A stretch of DNA of 64,000 nt from Saussurea involucrata (GCA_033807775.1 CM066315.1:6080501-6144500), one strand, 5' to 3'; counted from the stretch's first letter, positions 10,414-23,044 are shown. Numbers and translations are program-made. Notes: generated by a model from the letters alone, not told the origin.

Positions 10414-13386
10414 TAAAGGTGTCCATATGGGCGGGGCGGGCTAGCCCGGACCGGGCTTTGGGCGGGCCCGAGCCTAAACACTGTTCAAAAGCCCTTGCTT
10501 TGGGCGGGCCCGGGCTGTGGGGTTGAGGGCTGGGCCCGATCAGGCTTTTCAAAAGACCGGGCCTAAGGGACCGGGCCTAATCGGGCTTTGTAAAAAAATT
10601 ATATATATTCCATTTTTAGTAAATATTATTCGTATCCACTATAAAATACTTAATTGAGTCACTCAAACATACTTAAAAATACGTTCTATTAGAATTTCAT
10701 ATATAAAGAAAAATACGTTCTATTAATTTTATATAAATTATAAAGAAAAATACATTTAAAGAAGTACATTTATTGAATTATAAATAAAAATACATTTAAA
10801 TAACTACATTTATTGAATTATAAAGAAAAATACTATTAATCCTCGTCCTCGTATGGTGGATAGTATGCAAGAGTTCCGGTCGTTTTAAGTCTAGTAAGAG
10901 CCGTAGGATCATCGAGTTCATCAACATCGAGTTGTTCTTCAGGGTCGGTCTCGTCGTCGTCGTAACGTGATACATTACTTTCACAACCGGTACTTGGCGG
11001 GGTACTTAGTGGGCCACCTTCGTTTTCTTCGAGATTTGCTTCCACTCCCTCAAGCTCCGCCTCTAGGTCCGTTTGGTCTTGAATTCTTTCAAGACTATCC
11101 AAGTAGTCCTTCAAACAAACGCAAGCTTCTACTGACTCCGGGCTTAATCTTGTCCGACGGGCCGAAATGATCCTGCCACTAGGAGAAAAAACGGACTCCG
11201 AAGCTACGGTACTAGCTTGGACTGTTAGTATATCACGGGCCATTAATGCCAAAACCGGAAATGCTTGTTCTCTTTCTTGCCAAAATGCTAATATGTTTAA
11301 TTCTTCAAAATTATCAACTTGATTCCAAGAGAAATTAGTATTCATGTAAATTTGTAATTCATTGAGATTACTGTCATATCTGGATTTTTTACTTGATTCA
11401 TTTTGCACCTCATTCATTAAAGAGGTCATTAAGTCTTTCCGGCTTTGGCGATGACCACTACTAGAAGCACCTGACGTAAATAGTGGTTGTTGGGAGGGTT
11501 GTTGGTGTGCGCCCCCATGTCGGACTTTATAAATTTCAAATAATTCTAAAAATTTGTTATTAAATGATGTTTTTCTTCTCGTTGAAAAAGTAGAATTTGT
11601 GGACGTATCTAAACCAAAAGCTTGACTTATTCCAGTAATTAAAACCTCAACACCGGTAACCTTTAGTCACGGGTTTAACGCCGCGACACAAAGGAAAGAA
11701 AAATGGATTTTTCTAAAATATTTTAACAATTTTGCTTTTATTGTAACAATCATATTCGACCAATGGCCGTCTCTCTCCTCTTACTCTCTAATTTTGTTTG
11801 CTAAAATATATATTTGATTTAAAACTAGAGGGCTTGTTGGATAATAAACACCGGATAAGTAAGTTGTTGCGTTTTTAAAATCACCCAAAAGATCGTATAA
11901 TCCCTCAAGCACGACCCAATCCCACTCTACAATAGTATTCCGTGGGTAATGAATATTATAAAATGCATGTATATAAACTCTTTGTGCACGCAAATTTTCG
12001 ATCATATAATATGTCGAATTCCATCGAACGGCCAGATCATGAGCCGGTCCCAAAGCTCTAAATCCACATTCCATGCAATATTTTCTATAAGCCGCATGCA
12101 ATGATTTACCTTTATTAAAAATTCTCCGTAACATAAGTCTAAATTTATTTAGTGTGTCATTGCATTGTCCTAAACCGTCTTGAACGACTAAATTAATAAT
12201 GTGGGCAACACAACGTGTATGAAATATTTCACCGTCCAACATAGGGGTTAAAACACATTTTAATTTATCCACACATGCAGTATTATTAATAGCGTTATCA
12301 AATGAAATGATAACGATTTTATTTGAAATATTATAAAAAACAAGTGTTTTTTAATAATTGAAAATTGACGTTCACCCGAATGTGGCGAACCAAAAATATC
12401 AAACGCTATTATACGTTTGACCATTTGCCACGACTCCATCCAATGTGCCGTTATACATATATAAGAATGTGGCAATCCGTGTGGTGTGCTCCACACATCA
12501 CAAGTTAAAGAAATGTTGTTAGACATTTGTTCAAACATGTTTTTCATTTCATTTTTAGCATTTTTCCACATTTTTAATGCATCATGTCTAAGAGTTTGAC
12601 GGCTTATCGGAGTGTAGCGAGGTTGTAGACATTTTTGGATCATTTTCGTCATATGTGGATTGTGGAAATGTCCGAACGGCAACCCCATTTGAATAACACA
12701 TTTTGTTGTTAATTCTTGGGCCAACATGTTATCGTACGACCATATTTGACATTGGTTGTCAAGTATGGGTTGACTTGAATCACCTCCGGACTTGAGTGCC
12801 TTGCATGCGATATCGGTGTGCCTCTTTAAGGTCGAGTTTCCCGTGATCGCAAGGAGAGCTCCACACCTTTTGCATTGTGCCTTTTTTTTCCCGTCGGTGT
12901 GAACCACCATATTGAAATCATTCCAAACTTCGGATTTTCGTCCGTGTTCGAGAATAACTTCTCTAATTTGATCGTTTGATGAACTACCGCCGACCATTTT
13001 GAGTGAAGGATGGAAAATTTGAAAGAACGAGAAGTTGTATTAAAATGAACACGAGCATGCGAGAAATCGAGAATTGTAAGCGAGAATTGCGTTTTTTGCG
13101 TTTTTGTAACTTGATATCAAACCTCTAACATCCACTACCTATTTATAGTGTTTTGGAGGCAAAAAATACAAAAAAAACGGCTCTAAAACGGTCACATAAC
13201 GGCTAGTAAAACGACTAGTTTTTTTAACACAAACCGGACCGGGCTTAAACCGGGCTTTGGATCGGGCCGGGCCGGGCCGAGAAAATTCGTGAAATCAGGG
13301 CCTGGTAGGGCCTGACGGGCTGGAACCGGGCTTTGGGCGGGCTTTCGGCGGGCTTTTTCGGGCCCGGGCTCATTTGGCCATCTCTA
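10414..13386 (-). mobile_element. hAT element 1, autonomous-type but broken
   Basis: 2,973 bp flanked by a perfect 8-bp duplication GTAGTGGG (10406-10413 and 13387-13394). Terminal repeats are TAAAGGTGTCCATATG at left and, read inward from the right, TAGAGATGGCCAAATG. GC-rich GGGCCCGGGC-type subterminal repeats occur at both ends. It contains a minus-strand BED/hAT transposase pseudogene. Confidence 0.92.
10836..12997 (-). pseudogene. hAT transposase (BED finger + hAT C-terminal dimerisation), broken
   Basis: A cut-and-paste transposase of the hAT superfamily. From the N terminus (12997): a BED zinc finger (WNDFNMVVHTDGKKKAQCKRCG ... LKRHTDIAC, about residues 25-65), then TCDVWSTPHG with the first catalytic Asp, a second Asp region (SFDNA near 12300), HTRCVAHIINLVVQDGL, and the C-terminal dimerisation region (QASTVASESVFS, RRTRLSPESVEACVCLKDYL). 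Defects: a frameshift in a T-run near 12345, and in-frame stops at 11781-11783 and 11667-11669. The three pieces lie at 12260-12997, 11781-12272 and 10836-11429. A related but shorter element lies next to it. Confidence 0.9.
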
Positions 13387-13397
13387 GTAGTGGGTAG

Positions 13398-14266
13398 TAT
13401 ACATGGACAAATGGGCCCGACCCGGCCCTAGCCCGATGGGGGCCCGAAGCCCGGCCCGACGAAAGCCCGGTCCCACCCCGACAGGCCTTACCGGGCCCTG
13501 TTTTTAGTGTTTTCTCGGCCCGGTCCGGTCCAAAGCCCGGTTTAGGCCCGACCCGACCAATTAAAAAATATAGCCGTTAATATGACCGTTTTTTTCGATT
13601 TCTAGCCGTTTTTTGGTTTTTTTTGCCTCTTAAACACTATAAATAGGTAGTGGGTGTATGAGGTTTGATACCAAGTTACAAAAACGCAAAAAACGCAATT
13701 CTCGCTTACAATTCTCGATTTCTTTCTTTCTTATGTTCATTTCTCGCAACTTCTCGTTCTTTCAATTTTTCCATCCTTCAATCAAAATGGCCGGCAGTAG
13801 TGCATCAAACGATCAAATTAGAGAAATTATTGTCGAACACGGACGAAAATCCAAAGTTTGGAATGGTTTCAATATGGTGGTTCTCAACGACGGGGAAAAA
13901 AGGCACAATGCAAAAGGTGTGGAGCTCTCCTTGCGACCTCGGGAAACTCGGCCTTAATGTAGTTCTTTATAATTCAATCGAAATTCTAATAAAACGTATT
14001 TTTAAGTATGTTTGAGTGACCCAATTAAGTATTTTATAGTGAATACGAATAATATTTATTAAAAATTGTATATATATATATTTTTAAAAGCCCGGTTTAG
14101 GCCCGGTTTTGGGCCCGGTCCCTAAAGCCCAGTCTTTGAAAAGCCTAAACGGGCCGGCCTTCAACCCCAAGCCCAGCCCGGCCCGGCCCGGACCCAAAAA
14201 AAAACCCGGTCTTTTGAATAGTGTTTAGGCCCGGTCCGGCCCGCCCCGCCCATATGGCCATCTCTA
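13398..14266 (+). mobile_element. hAT element 2, internally deleted relative
   Basis: 869 bp flanked by a perfect 8-bp duplication GTGGGTAG (13390-13397 and 14267-14274). The right terminus TAGAGATGGCCATATG (read inward) is nearly identical to hAT element 1. It keeps the start of the transposase gene on the + strand (ATG at 13787, BED finger start) and then jumps to the 3' end, so it is a non-autonomous deletion derivative. Orientation is opposite to element 1. Confidence 0.9.
13787..13957 (+). pseudogene. Truncated BED-type hAT transposase start
   Basis: The first ~45 residues align with the start of the transposase at 12997 (NDQIRE, VEHGRKSKVWNGFNMVV). The frame is lost soon after, at 'ggggaaaaaaggcac', where the other copy keeps QCKRCGALL. 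All catalytic parts are absent. The upstream untranslated leader (13660-13786) is also shared with element 1. Confidence 0.8.
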
Positions 14267-14274
14267 GTGGGTAG

Positions 14275-15097
14275 TTGTGACGGTGGGGAAAAGGTTTCAC
14301 TTGAGATGTGGGAGTTGGCAGGGGAAGGACTTATAAATAATATACATTAATACAACAAATCATATTAGTTGTTTTTTTTCTTTTTTTGCCTTCTTAATTT
14401 GTTAACAGATGTTTTTAACGATTATAAACCACAAGGACCTAAATCGTAAAAAATGCATATGATAGTGATAAAACTGTAATTAATGCAAAATAAGAGCAAA
14501 AATTAAAAAAAATGTAAACCACATAAACTAATACTGTAATTCACTCAAAGATATATGAAGTGGTTAAATTAGATACATACATTTGTATAAAAATGCTTGA
14601 ATAATGCAAACAGAAAAATAGGGTCAATAAAAGTTAATACAACTATATGAAATAATTGATAAAATGAAATGTGGATTTACAAAGAATTGGTTAAAATGTG
14701 GGTAAACGAACTAAAGTTTATATACGTTTCAAATGAACTTTTTTTTTTCGAATTTACCAATCATTCCCATATGAACCGAACCGTTAATTCTTACGATACC
14801 AACGTTTTTGTCATTTTCTTATTTGATTCTATAATTCCTTACCTCAAGTCAAGAACGCAGGAATGACTATTCTCTTAACCTGGTTTCATTTTGTTTCTCT
14901 AAAAATAAGAAATTTAAAGTTGATTCCCAAAATAACAGCAAGGTAAAATTGGTATAATTTTGAAAAAATTTACCTTAATAATGACTGCTGCTATAAAAAG
15001 GTAGGAAATCAATTTTATAATCAGTCCCAAAATAAAGTTTCATAATAAAAATGACACGATTCTAAAAATATGTAAATTACACTTTTTAATTAATTAA
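14275..15097. other. Intergenic, no gene recognised
   Basis: AT-rich DNA between hAT element 2 and a MITE. One 65-codon frame at 14669-14866 has no recognisable feature. Confidence 0.4.
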
Positions 15098-15367
15098 GGG
15101 TCTGTTTGTTAGCAGCTTAATAAGCTTAATGGGACGTATAGCTTATTCAGTCAGCTATACATGAATGTTTAGTAGTGGCTTAATGATATAGAAAGTGACT
15201 TATTTATTAAGCTTTTAGGAGGGAGCTTTATGCAGAAAGCCAAGTTTTGTCCAAACCAGTCTCTCCCAATTAAAAAACATGGTTCTTCCATCTATGAAAA
15301 CACCCTCCCAAACAAAAATCTTTCCAATATATACAGACAGATTAATGAAAACCAACCAAACAGCCCC
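15098..15367. mobile_element. Tourist-like MITE, compact (270 bp)
   Basis: Ends GGGTCTGTTTGTTAGC and ...CCAACCAAACAGCCCC, flanked by TAA (15095-15097 and 15368-15370). It is the compact relative of the disrupted copy at 663-1761, in the opposite orientation. Confidence 0.7.
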
Positions 15368-15370
15368 TAA

Positions 15371-15811
15371 GTGACATCCTTACCTTTTGTCTATATCATA
15401 AATAATGGTAAAATCAGAAAACAGAAACTTATTTTTTAAATTGAGCACTTATTTTAAATTAAAACAAACTAAAATAGAGACGTAGACACTTATTTTAAGA
15501 CATGTGGCCTATATAAGAATGGACAATCTATAAATTTACAAGAATCAAAATTTGATAAATATACAAATTACAACTGAGAAATTAATAACTACCTTTTTTT
15601 CTAGTTCCTGGACCTCCCTTTTCACCTGTAATCATCCCATTTTTTGTACCCCATGGAACCTAAAATCCATTCATAACTTCTTTCTACACACATACTTTTT
15701 TCATATACAAAACTTACCCTCTTCGGTTTTCCCAAATCTTAAAACAAATGGCGGATGAGAGATAACACTATACGATGGTTGGAAAACTAGTAAGCATTAT
15801 TATTAGTGTGT
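15371..15811. other. 3' flank of the receptor kinase gene
   Basis: AT-rich; about 440 bases that include the 3' untranslated region of the minus-strand kinase. No separate gene is seen. Confidence 0.4.
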
Positions 15812-18800
15812 TTACCTCGGGTAGAAATGACTATGGGAAACGGTGGCAACTGAGGCTAAATCATCGTCATCATGGTAAAGCCGTAGCTTCTCATCCAAGT
15901 CATTGATTTTGTAATCATCGATAAACGGGGGATTAGAGGGTGATGGTAAGGGTTCATCATCTTTTACTAGCATTTTTAGTGCCATTGATATGGATGGTCT
16001 TAAAGATGGAGCTTCTTGGGTGCACAGGAGTCCTACATGTACCACTTTTACGGCCTCTTTTTTGAAATTTCGGTTGGGGTAACTGTGAAACATTAAGTTT
16101 GGATCAAGGATTTGTTCCACTGTACCTTCCTGGAAATGCTTCCATGCCTGAATGTTAGAATCAAATTGAATTTATATATCCACGTTGTTATAAATATATC
16201 AATTACAATACTTAATAATATACATCCACGTTGTTGTAACACTAAAGTTTTTCCGAACAATAAAGTCAATACTAAAATATATTTTGAAAGTTTTCTCAGC
16301 ATCGAAGATTGATTATATTGTTGTGTCATATATATTATAGATACTCCTTGGATTTATCATTTTTATTATATCATACATACATACATACATATATATATAT
16401 ATAGGGTTGGGTTCTGGTGAGAACTTGAGGTTAGCGTGAGAAGTGGTTATCAACCAAATCCAACTCGGAATGGAATGGAAAATAATTTTACTTTGTTTAA
16501 TTTTGATTTGTTGAAATCTTTTTTGCAAAATAATTTTTCTTTTTTAATTTGTAAACCAAATCCAACTCGGGTTGGTTCCATTCGAGGACCTTCATAATTC
16601 AGTTTGTGGTTGTATCCAAAACCACTCCAGACTTGTAAGAAATATGAAAGATGAGATGAAGTTTAATGCTTACAATTGATGCTAAGCTGTCCGAGAACTC
16701 TGCATTTTTGCTTTTGTTGTTTTGAATTCCAGTAACTAGCTCCAGCAACAGCACACCGTAGCTGTATACATCTGCCTTTTCGGTTAACTGACCAAGGGCT
16801 AAGTACTCCGGAGCCATATATCCACTAATAAAATTAAATGGGTAAAATGTATCAGATTCTTTCTTCATTTGGCTTACTTAAAAAAGCATATTGGAAGTAA
16901 AAATGTGAATAAAGGATTTCTTGATCCCTTCAGCAATAGAGAAGGGGTTCGCAGAGGTCAAATAATTAATAAAGCCACGAAAGATGGGCACTTACAGAGT
17001 TCCTGCAACGACAGTGCTGATGTGACTCATGTCTCCTTGAAAAGATCTGGCCAACCCAAAATCAGCTATCTTAGCGCGAAGCCTCGAGTCCAACAGGATA
17101 TTGGCAGCTTTAATATCCCTGTGAATGATCCGATTCGTGGTGTTTTCATGAAGGTAGACCAGACCTTCAGTTGTGCCAATGATGATCTCAAATCTCTTCT
17201 CCCAGTTTAGTTCCTTACCTTTTATTGCATCTGCAATAGTTCATAATTCAGCTAATGTTTTAGTTCAGAAGGCCAATTTTCTATCAGTTTCATCAACACA
17301 GGATTATTGATGACAAGATACAATCTGAAGGATAGATGAAGTTGTAGACATGATGTTTACTTAACGCTATGTTTGACAAACTAACTGAGAAGCTAGCTGT
17401 TAGGTGAAAGGCTAGTTGTTGGTGCATTAACAGTGATAAACTAGTCCATGTTGGTAAAAAAAATAGCTTATAAGCTAGATGATGATGTAAAAAATAGCTT
17501 ATAGCCAATAGCCCCTGTTGCGTATTGAAACGCTACTTAAAGTAATGTTTTTAAAACCCAGCTTATGGCTAACCAAAAGGGGCTTTTACAATAAAATAAA
17601 ACTAGCTTATGGTTGCCAAACATGACCTAAATCTAGTTTTGATGATTATTCTAAATTCTTGCGTTTACCAAAGATGAAGTGATCGAGGCTCATGTTGGGC
17701 AGAAACTCATATACAAGAAAACTTTCAGGGCCTGAACAGCTGCATCCTAACAGCCTGACCAGGTTTTTGTGTTCAACACTGCTGATCATGTTAACTTCGT
17801 TATAGAAATCTGCTGCTCTGAATTTGTTGTTAAAAAAAAGCCTCTTGACAGCAATCTCTCTTCCATCTGGAAGAGTTCCCTGACAAATTTCCAGATATAT
17901 TAGTAGTCGGATAAAGTGGTTAAAATTAGTACTTGACGGCTGAAGTCAATATAAGGTACTACCATGAACCTTCTAGCCAACTCTCTCCCATTTTCACCAT
18001 TTTATCAACACCTGAGGGGTCATTTTTAGAAAGACAAAAAAATAATGCAAAAACTGCTGAGATATACATTCACTTGCGGAGGTGTTACTGGCAGAATGTC
18101 ACTTCCATAGTTCCATTAGAGGGCACCAAGTTACATTGTTACCACAAATTTACAAGGTGATGCAGAAGCGTATCCTGTAGTAGCTTTAGGCATCGTTTGG
18201 CAAAAATAAGTTGGCTTACTTTTTGAGTACATGTTTGAATGGACATAAGCTACTTATTGATAAGCTACTTGGAGTAGCTTATTAGAAGCTTTTTGTGACT
18301 TGTTCCAATTATACCCTTATTAATATTAATTATTATTTATTAACTATTAATTATAAATAAAAATTAATTATTACTAATATTAATTGAAATTTTTTAATTA
18401 TATATACATGTTAATTTTTAATTATTTAGAATTATTGTTAATCATACCAATTATTTTTATATTACTATGTTTTTAATATTAGTCAATATATTTTTGTTAT
18501 AAATTACTATTATTATTTTTAACTATTATTCAATTATTTATTTCTATTCATATTATATGTAATGGTTATTTAAAATTATAAGTTAATTTAAATTTTTTCT
18601 AAATTTTGAAATGTATAGTGTATATAAAAAAAATAATTAACATATTATATTATTTAATTTTTCTTTACTATCTTGTTTGTATTAATAACATATTATATTA
18701 CTATAAATTTGTTTTAAATATATTGTAAAATATTGTAATTGATTATATTTTCAAGATGTCAATTTTTTTCATTTTATATGCTTATACGCTAGTTTTTGCC

Positions 18801-21800
18801 AAACATGAGTACATGACTTATCCATCAGCTAGCTTGCCGAACATAGCCTTAATATGCTAATAGGCTAATACTATTATATTCCTACTAATTAGACACTGAT
18901 AGAGACATGCTCCTGCATGCTTAATTTTTTTTCCAAAAAATGGCATCCAGGGGCGGACCTACACACACTGGAGGGGGTGCATGGGCACCCGCTCGATCGT
19001 CGCGTCGTAGTGGAATTTTTTTACCGGTATCTGTGCACCCGCTTAATTTTTAAGTGTGCTCTCATATATTTTTCAAACAAAAGTGTGAGGTTGGTGGAAT
19101 GGTTGGTATGCTACTTCCCTTCCTATAGGTCATGGGTTCTAACCTTGTTGGCAACAAACTCAAGTTTTTCACTTTTTAAGTGTATTTCTTATTTACAATT
19201 TTCCCAATCTTGCTTTTGTTTCTTTATTTTTTTTATTGTTTCTTTCAATTTACCCATTAATCTTAAATTTGTTTTTGCATTCTAATGACAACACATTTTT
19301 ATCCAAAATAAGTTGAAAATGAAATAAGATTAATTAAATTTATGTATTTAACAATTAATTTAGTACTAAGGAAACTGAAATATTTCCTCAAAATCAACCA
19401 AAAAACCAAAAAGTGTCTCGAAATCAACAAAAGAAGTTAAAAGATCTCTTGAAATCAACCAAAAAAATTGAAACATTATCTCAAAATCAACAAAAAATCA
19501 AAACAAGTCACGCAAAAATCAACCAAAAAACTTAAAAAATCCCCTTATGGTGGAATTCGGCTAAAAACACATCGAGCAAATTTACAGGCATTTGATCAAA
19601 TTTAAAGGTGCACCCGGGAAAAATCTTGGGTCCGCCTCTGGGCCCATCCGCAAGTTACGGCAAGGCCACTTGCGGGGTTGTTGATAAAATGGTGAAATGG
19701 GAGAGGATTGACTAGGAGGTAAATTTAGTCGGTCAAAAATAGCTATTTACGTCAATTTCCCTAAACAAAAGCTGACATAAATAAGATGTCATAAGGTACT
19801 ACCTTGTAAACGGTCCCGAATCCTCCTTGTCCAAGCTTATTGGCATCATCCCAACAGCCTGTGGCTTTCTCAATAGTGGAGTATTTGAAATTCAAGCTAC
19901 TGTTGGTAAGAATCTTCGCCAGTTTCTTGGCATCATAAGAACCTGGGACATTATCATTAGTGAGATCAACGATTTCAGCAGATTACTTATGTGATTCTTC
20001 GTTTCTAGATTCTAGAATGATCCGGATCATTATGTAGGACTAGAGCATGCTTTGTTCTCAGTAACTCAAAAGCTAGTCAAGATTGTTTCCAAATGGTCTG
20101 TACCTGTTCGCTTCTTTTGTATACGTCTCCGTCTCAAAATATATAAAGCAATCAACAACACAACCACAAGAATCACCATAGAACTACCAACAGATGTAAT
20201 AATAGCTATCATCCTCACTGCAAAACCAATTACTAAAATTAGCAAATGTGGTGCACTAAAACAATCTGTAGTACTCATTCATATGAAACTGCATAACTGA
20301 TGAAGGGCTGTTTGGCAGTTGCTGAATGGTTTGGTGCAGGATGATTAAGGGTGCGTTTGGTACACTGGACAGGACGACATGACAGGGATCACTGTCCCAT
20401 GTTTGGCAGAACTTTTATGTAGGACTTTTATGTGGAACAGACAGGAACAGAGTGGAACAAAGTGGAACAGGCCTGTTCCACCCCACCCCATGGAACAAGG
20501 TGGAACAGACTTATGTTTTACCAATATAACCTCAAAATAAAATCTAATACTCTTCTAAAACATCAAATACACGTTCTATTTTATATTTTATTCATTTTAT
20601 TTATTGTATTTTATCTAAATGTTATATGTTCTGTTCTGTCCAGTTCCGTCTACCAAACGCTGAACAACTGTTATGTCCTGTTCTATCCCGGCTGCGTACC
20701 AAACGCACCCTAAGTGACCAGAATGATTAAAAGACTCTTATGATATAATGCGAACTGAAATATGGTTGTTTGTTAATTGTTCAAAACGAAATTAGGGCGC
20801 TGAATGATTAAGGGAGGCCCAAGATACAAAATCATTCAGAGGATTTTAGAACCATTAAGAGGCAGATTTTTTTTGCCAAACAAGATTCATCTCTTAGCGA
20901 TTCAAAGGTTGCCTCTTAATGGAACTATTAAGAGGTAAACAAACAACTCTACCATCCTAATTTGTGTACATGTATTCCAACATTCCTTGCTTGAGATAAT
21001 CTTTTTGGAAATTACCTACTAATAGTGCTTAACAAGTTAAACAATGGTATCAAGTTCCTCTAATTATCAATTTTGTGAAGATCAACTCATTGTTACCTCT
21101 ATTTCTGCTTCTGGTTGGCTCTGGATTGAGAAAATTGATATCGGAATACCTCATGAAACATCCGGTGTTCAATGCACGCCCCTCGGACCAAGGCAAGCAA
21201 CCCAATATTGATACAGATGCATTCTCTAAACAAGTCCTACAAGAACTTGCATTCAATGACCTCCAGCATTCCGCCAACACATAGGCTGACTCATTTACTG
21301 TCCCAGTCGGCTTTACTTCTTCTCTTGCGAAGTATTCACCATTTGTTGATGCATCCCTCACAGCATTTTGCACAGCCTGACTTGCTGAATCTTGAAACAC
21401 GCTACTCTTCCTTGTGGTATTCCCACAAATAGCAGTGTCATTAGGTCCAGCATACTCCTCAAAGAAGCTGTAGTTCTGAAATCGCATAAAGCAACCATCG
21501 AGATAAACTCTAGCACCATTATTAGGAAAGCAAATGGGAAGAGAATAATGTGCCGAGTCATAGCATAAGATGCAGTCGTTTGTAGAAAGATCACCGTAGC
21601 ATTGAACAAGTCCATAATTACCATCAGGCCCTGTGCCTGAATTTGCTGTTCCAAAACGCGAATTCTGTATTTGGGTGCCAATCTTTTCGGTTGTTTGAAT
21701 AAAGTTTAAGCTGAATTCTGTTTGATTGATCTCTATCTGATTATTACATAACGTATAGATGATCTGGTTTCTAGGAACCCCCTCTGATCTATTTACTGCA

Positions 21801-21856
21801 AGTAAAATTATGGCAAGATTCATAAGAACACATGCCATCTCTACTGATTTCCTCAT
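15812..21856 (-). CDS. Cysteine-rich receptor-like kinase (DUF26 RLK), CRK2/CRK3-like
   Basis: A plasma-membrane receptor kinase with two extracellular DUF26/Gnk2 domains, a family linked to stress, redox and immune signalling. I place seven exons: 21856-21097, 20217-20104, 19942-19803, 17879-17669, 17230-16996, 16824-16674, 16147-15812. They sum to 1,947 nt (648 residues) with consistent phases and GT/AG borders. Residues 1-26 are a signal peptide. The two C-X8-C-X2-C motifs are C86/C95/C98 and C197/C206/C209. The membrane helix is about 256-280, followed by RRRR. Kinase: G-loop LGQGGFGTVYK (328-338), Lys350, HRD 445-447 (an RD kinase), DFG 465-467, then GYMAPEY. All key residues are present, so it looks functional. 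CRK2/CRK3 clade membership is judged from the FKYSTIEKATG and LFFNNKFRAADFYNEV regions. Introns 1, 3, 4 and 6 hold transposon sequence. Confidence 0.95.
16373..16610. repeat. Microsatellite plus transposon terminus in kinase intron 6
   Basis: A CATA/TA microsatellite (about 16373-16403) abuts GGGTTGGGTTCTGGTGAGAA. The same word occurs inverted at about 59599-59620, also beside a TA-rich microsatellite, so it marks a repeated element end. 'accaaatccaactcgg' is repeated inside (about 16454 and 16556). Confidence 0.45.
17360..17632. mobile_element. MITE-like insertion in kinase intron 4
   Basis: Rough inverted ends (GCTATGTTTGACAAAC at left, TTGCCAAACATGAC at right) enclose repeated 'agcttat' and 'gctagctg' words. 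Similar wording flanks the solo LTR at 8091-10169. Boundaries are approximate. Confidence 0.4.
18189..18848. mobile_element. AT-rich MITE in kinase intron 3
   Basis: Ends GGCATCGTTTGGCAA and, inverted, GGCTATGTTCGGCAA, flanked by TTA (18186-18188 and 18849-18851). The 660-bp interior is almost pure AT with no coding potential. It fits a Tourist/Harbinger-type MITE. Confidence 0.6.
18948..19640. mobile_element. hAT-type MITE 'CAGGGGCGGAC', copy 1
   Basis: Ends CAGGGGCGGACCTACAC and, inverted, CAGAGGCGGACCCAAGA. The interior phrase 'gaattcggctaaaaacacat' and an A-rich 'aaatcaacc' series are shared with the copy at 52539-53665, which has a clean 8-bp duplication. The duplication here has decayed (ATGGCATC versus GGCCCATC). 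Lies in kinase intron 3. Confidence 0.75.
20305..20948. mobile_element. MITE 'GGGGTTGTTTG', copy B, interrupted
   Basis: Left end GGGCTGTTTGGCAGTTGCTGAATG, right end ...GGTAAACAAACAACTC. Internal words such as 'cattaagaggcag' match copies A and C in reverse orientation. It is split by another MITE at 20349-20710. Lies in intron 1 of the kinase gene. Confidence 0.65.
20349..20710. mobile_element. Tourist-like MITE nested in copy B
   Basis: 362 bp with perfect terminal repeats GGGTGCGTTTGGTAC and ...GTACCAAACGCACCC, flanked by TAA (20346-20348 and 20711-20713). The interior has a GGAACAG/CTGTTCC-rich region. It inserted into an older MITE. Confidence 0.8.
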
Positions 21857-23035
21857 CCTCGTTAAAGTAAATCGAACTCACTCCAGTGGCTTGATTATGA
21901 GAATATCCTATGTGAACTTGCCTCTTCATCTGCGCACTGAATTTGGTCTTGCTTCGGTGGCTTTTTTCTGGTAGTGAGGCTGTTCAAGGGGGCAATTTGT
22001 GCATCAGATAAATACTTTTGAGTAGAAGCAAATATATAATGATATTGTGACAACCTCCCTCTGCACGCATTAATTGCAACATTTCTAGATTTGGAAATCT
22101 CACCTAAACTGACTTTATACAGATAATCATCAATTGACTACTTGATGTTGCTCATCAAGGATTCCACCTCTTTTTTCGTCAGATCACAATTTAAACATCG
22201 TAGCTAATAATTTTACAAACTTATCATATACACTGCTTTGAATGAGAGATGAAACTGAATAGATTAACCGTGTCAGATATATAATCAGATAATACATAAT
22301 CGGTCCGAAACAAATCCGGAATCGAACAAACATCAATCTGCACTCTGCAGGTCTAATTATGCGGCGGAAAAACGACGCGAACAACATTAGCAAGCTCAAA
22401 TCAAAATTAAGCTTGAAAAAAAACGGTAAGATGATCTCAATTTCAAATTAGCTACAGTAATTGTACTTATCTAACCTTGATTATGGTTTAACATTCAAAT
22501 CAGAGGCATTAGTAGACAAAATAGGATAAAATCAAAAAGGAATGCAAAATCAAAACCGATTCGAGTAAACAACATTAGCAAGTTCAAATGAAAATTAAGC
22601 TTGAAAAAACCGGTAAGATGATCTCAATTTCAAATTAGCTACAATAATTGTACTTATCTAACCTTAATTATGGTTTTAACATTCAAATCAGAGGCATTAG
22701 TAGACAAAATACGATAAAATCAAAACCGATTCGAGTAAACAATCAGCTATTGAATCGAAGAAATCAGGTGAAGGTTGGAATCTTTACCATTTGTGGCAGT
22801 TTGAGGTGGAATTGGGAGCAGATTGTTAGCCTGTGAATGGAAATCGATTTTGGGAAAGCGGGATGTTGTTGAATGGAAGGACGGCTGCAGGTGGAAGTGG
22901 AAGGAAGAATTTACTCAACGTCAACGGTTGTTGGTGCTGACGCTTTTGACATGTGGGACCCTTTCAACACGTTCTCTTTATTTGGTAAAAAGCCATTTTT
23001 TAATCGCTTTTAATAATTCCAATTTTTTGAAACAG
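21857..23035. promoter_or_regulatory. Upstream region of the receptor kinase gene
   Basis: Holds the 5' untranslated region and promoter of the minus-strand kinase. A 188-bp unit is tandemly duplicated (22381-22568 and 22569-about 22740; shared words 'aacattagcaag', 'ggtaagatgatctcaa', 'caaatcagaggcattag'). I cannot place a TATA box or a transcription start. It ends at the 29-kb MULE insertion. Confidence 0.5.
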
Positions 23036-23044
23036 ATTGTTTTA
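23036..23044. repeat. 9-bp target duplication of the MULE, left
   Basis: ATTGTTTTA, identical to 52160-52168. A 9-bp duplication is diagnostic of Mutator-type transposition. Confidence 0.9.
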
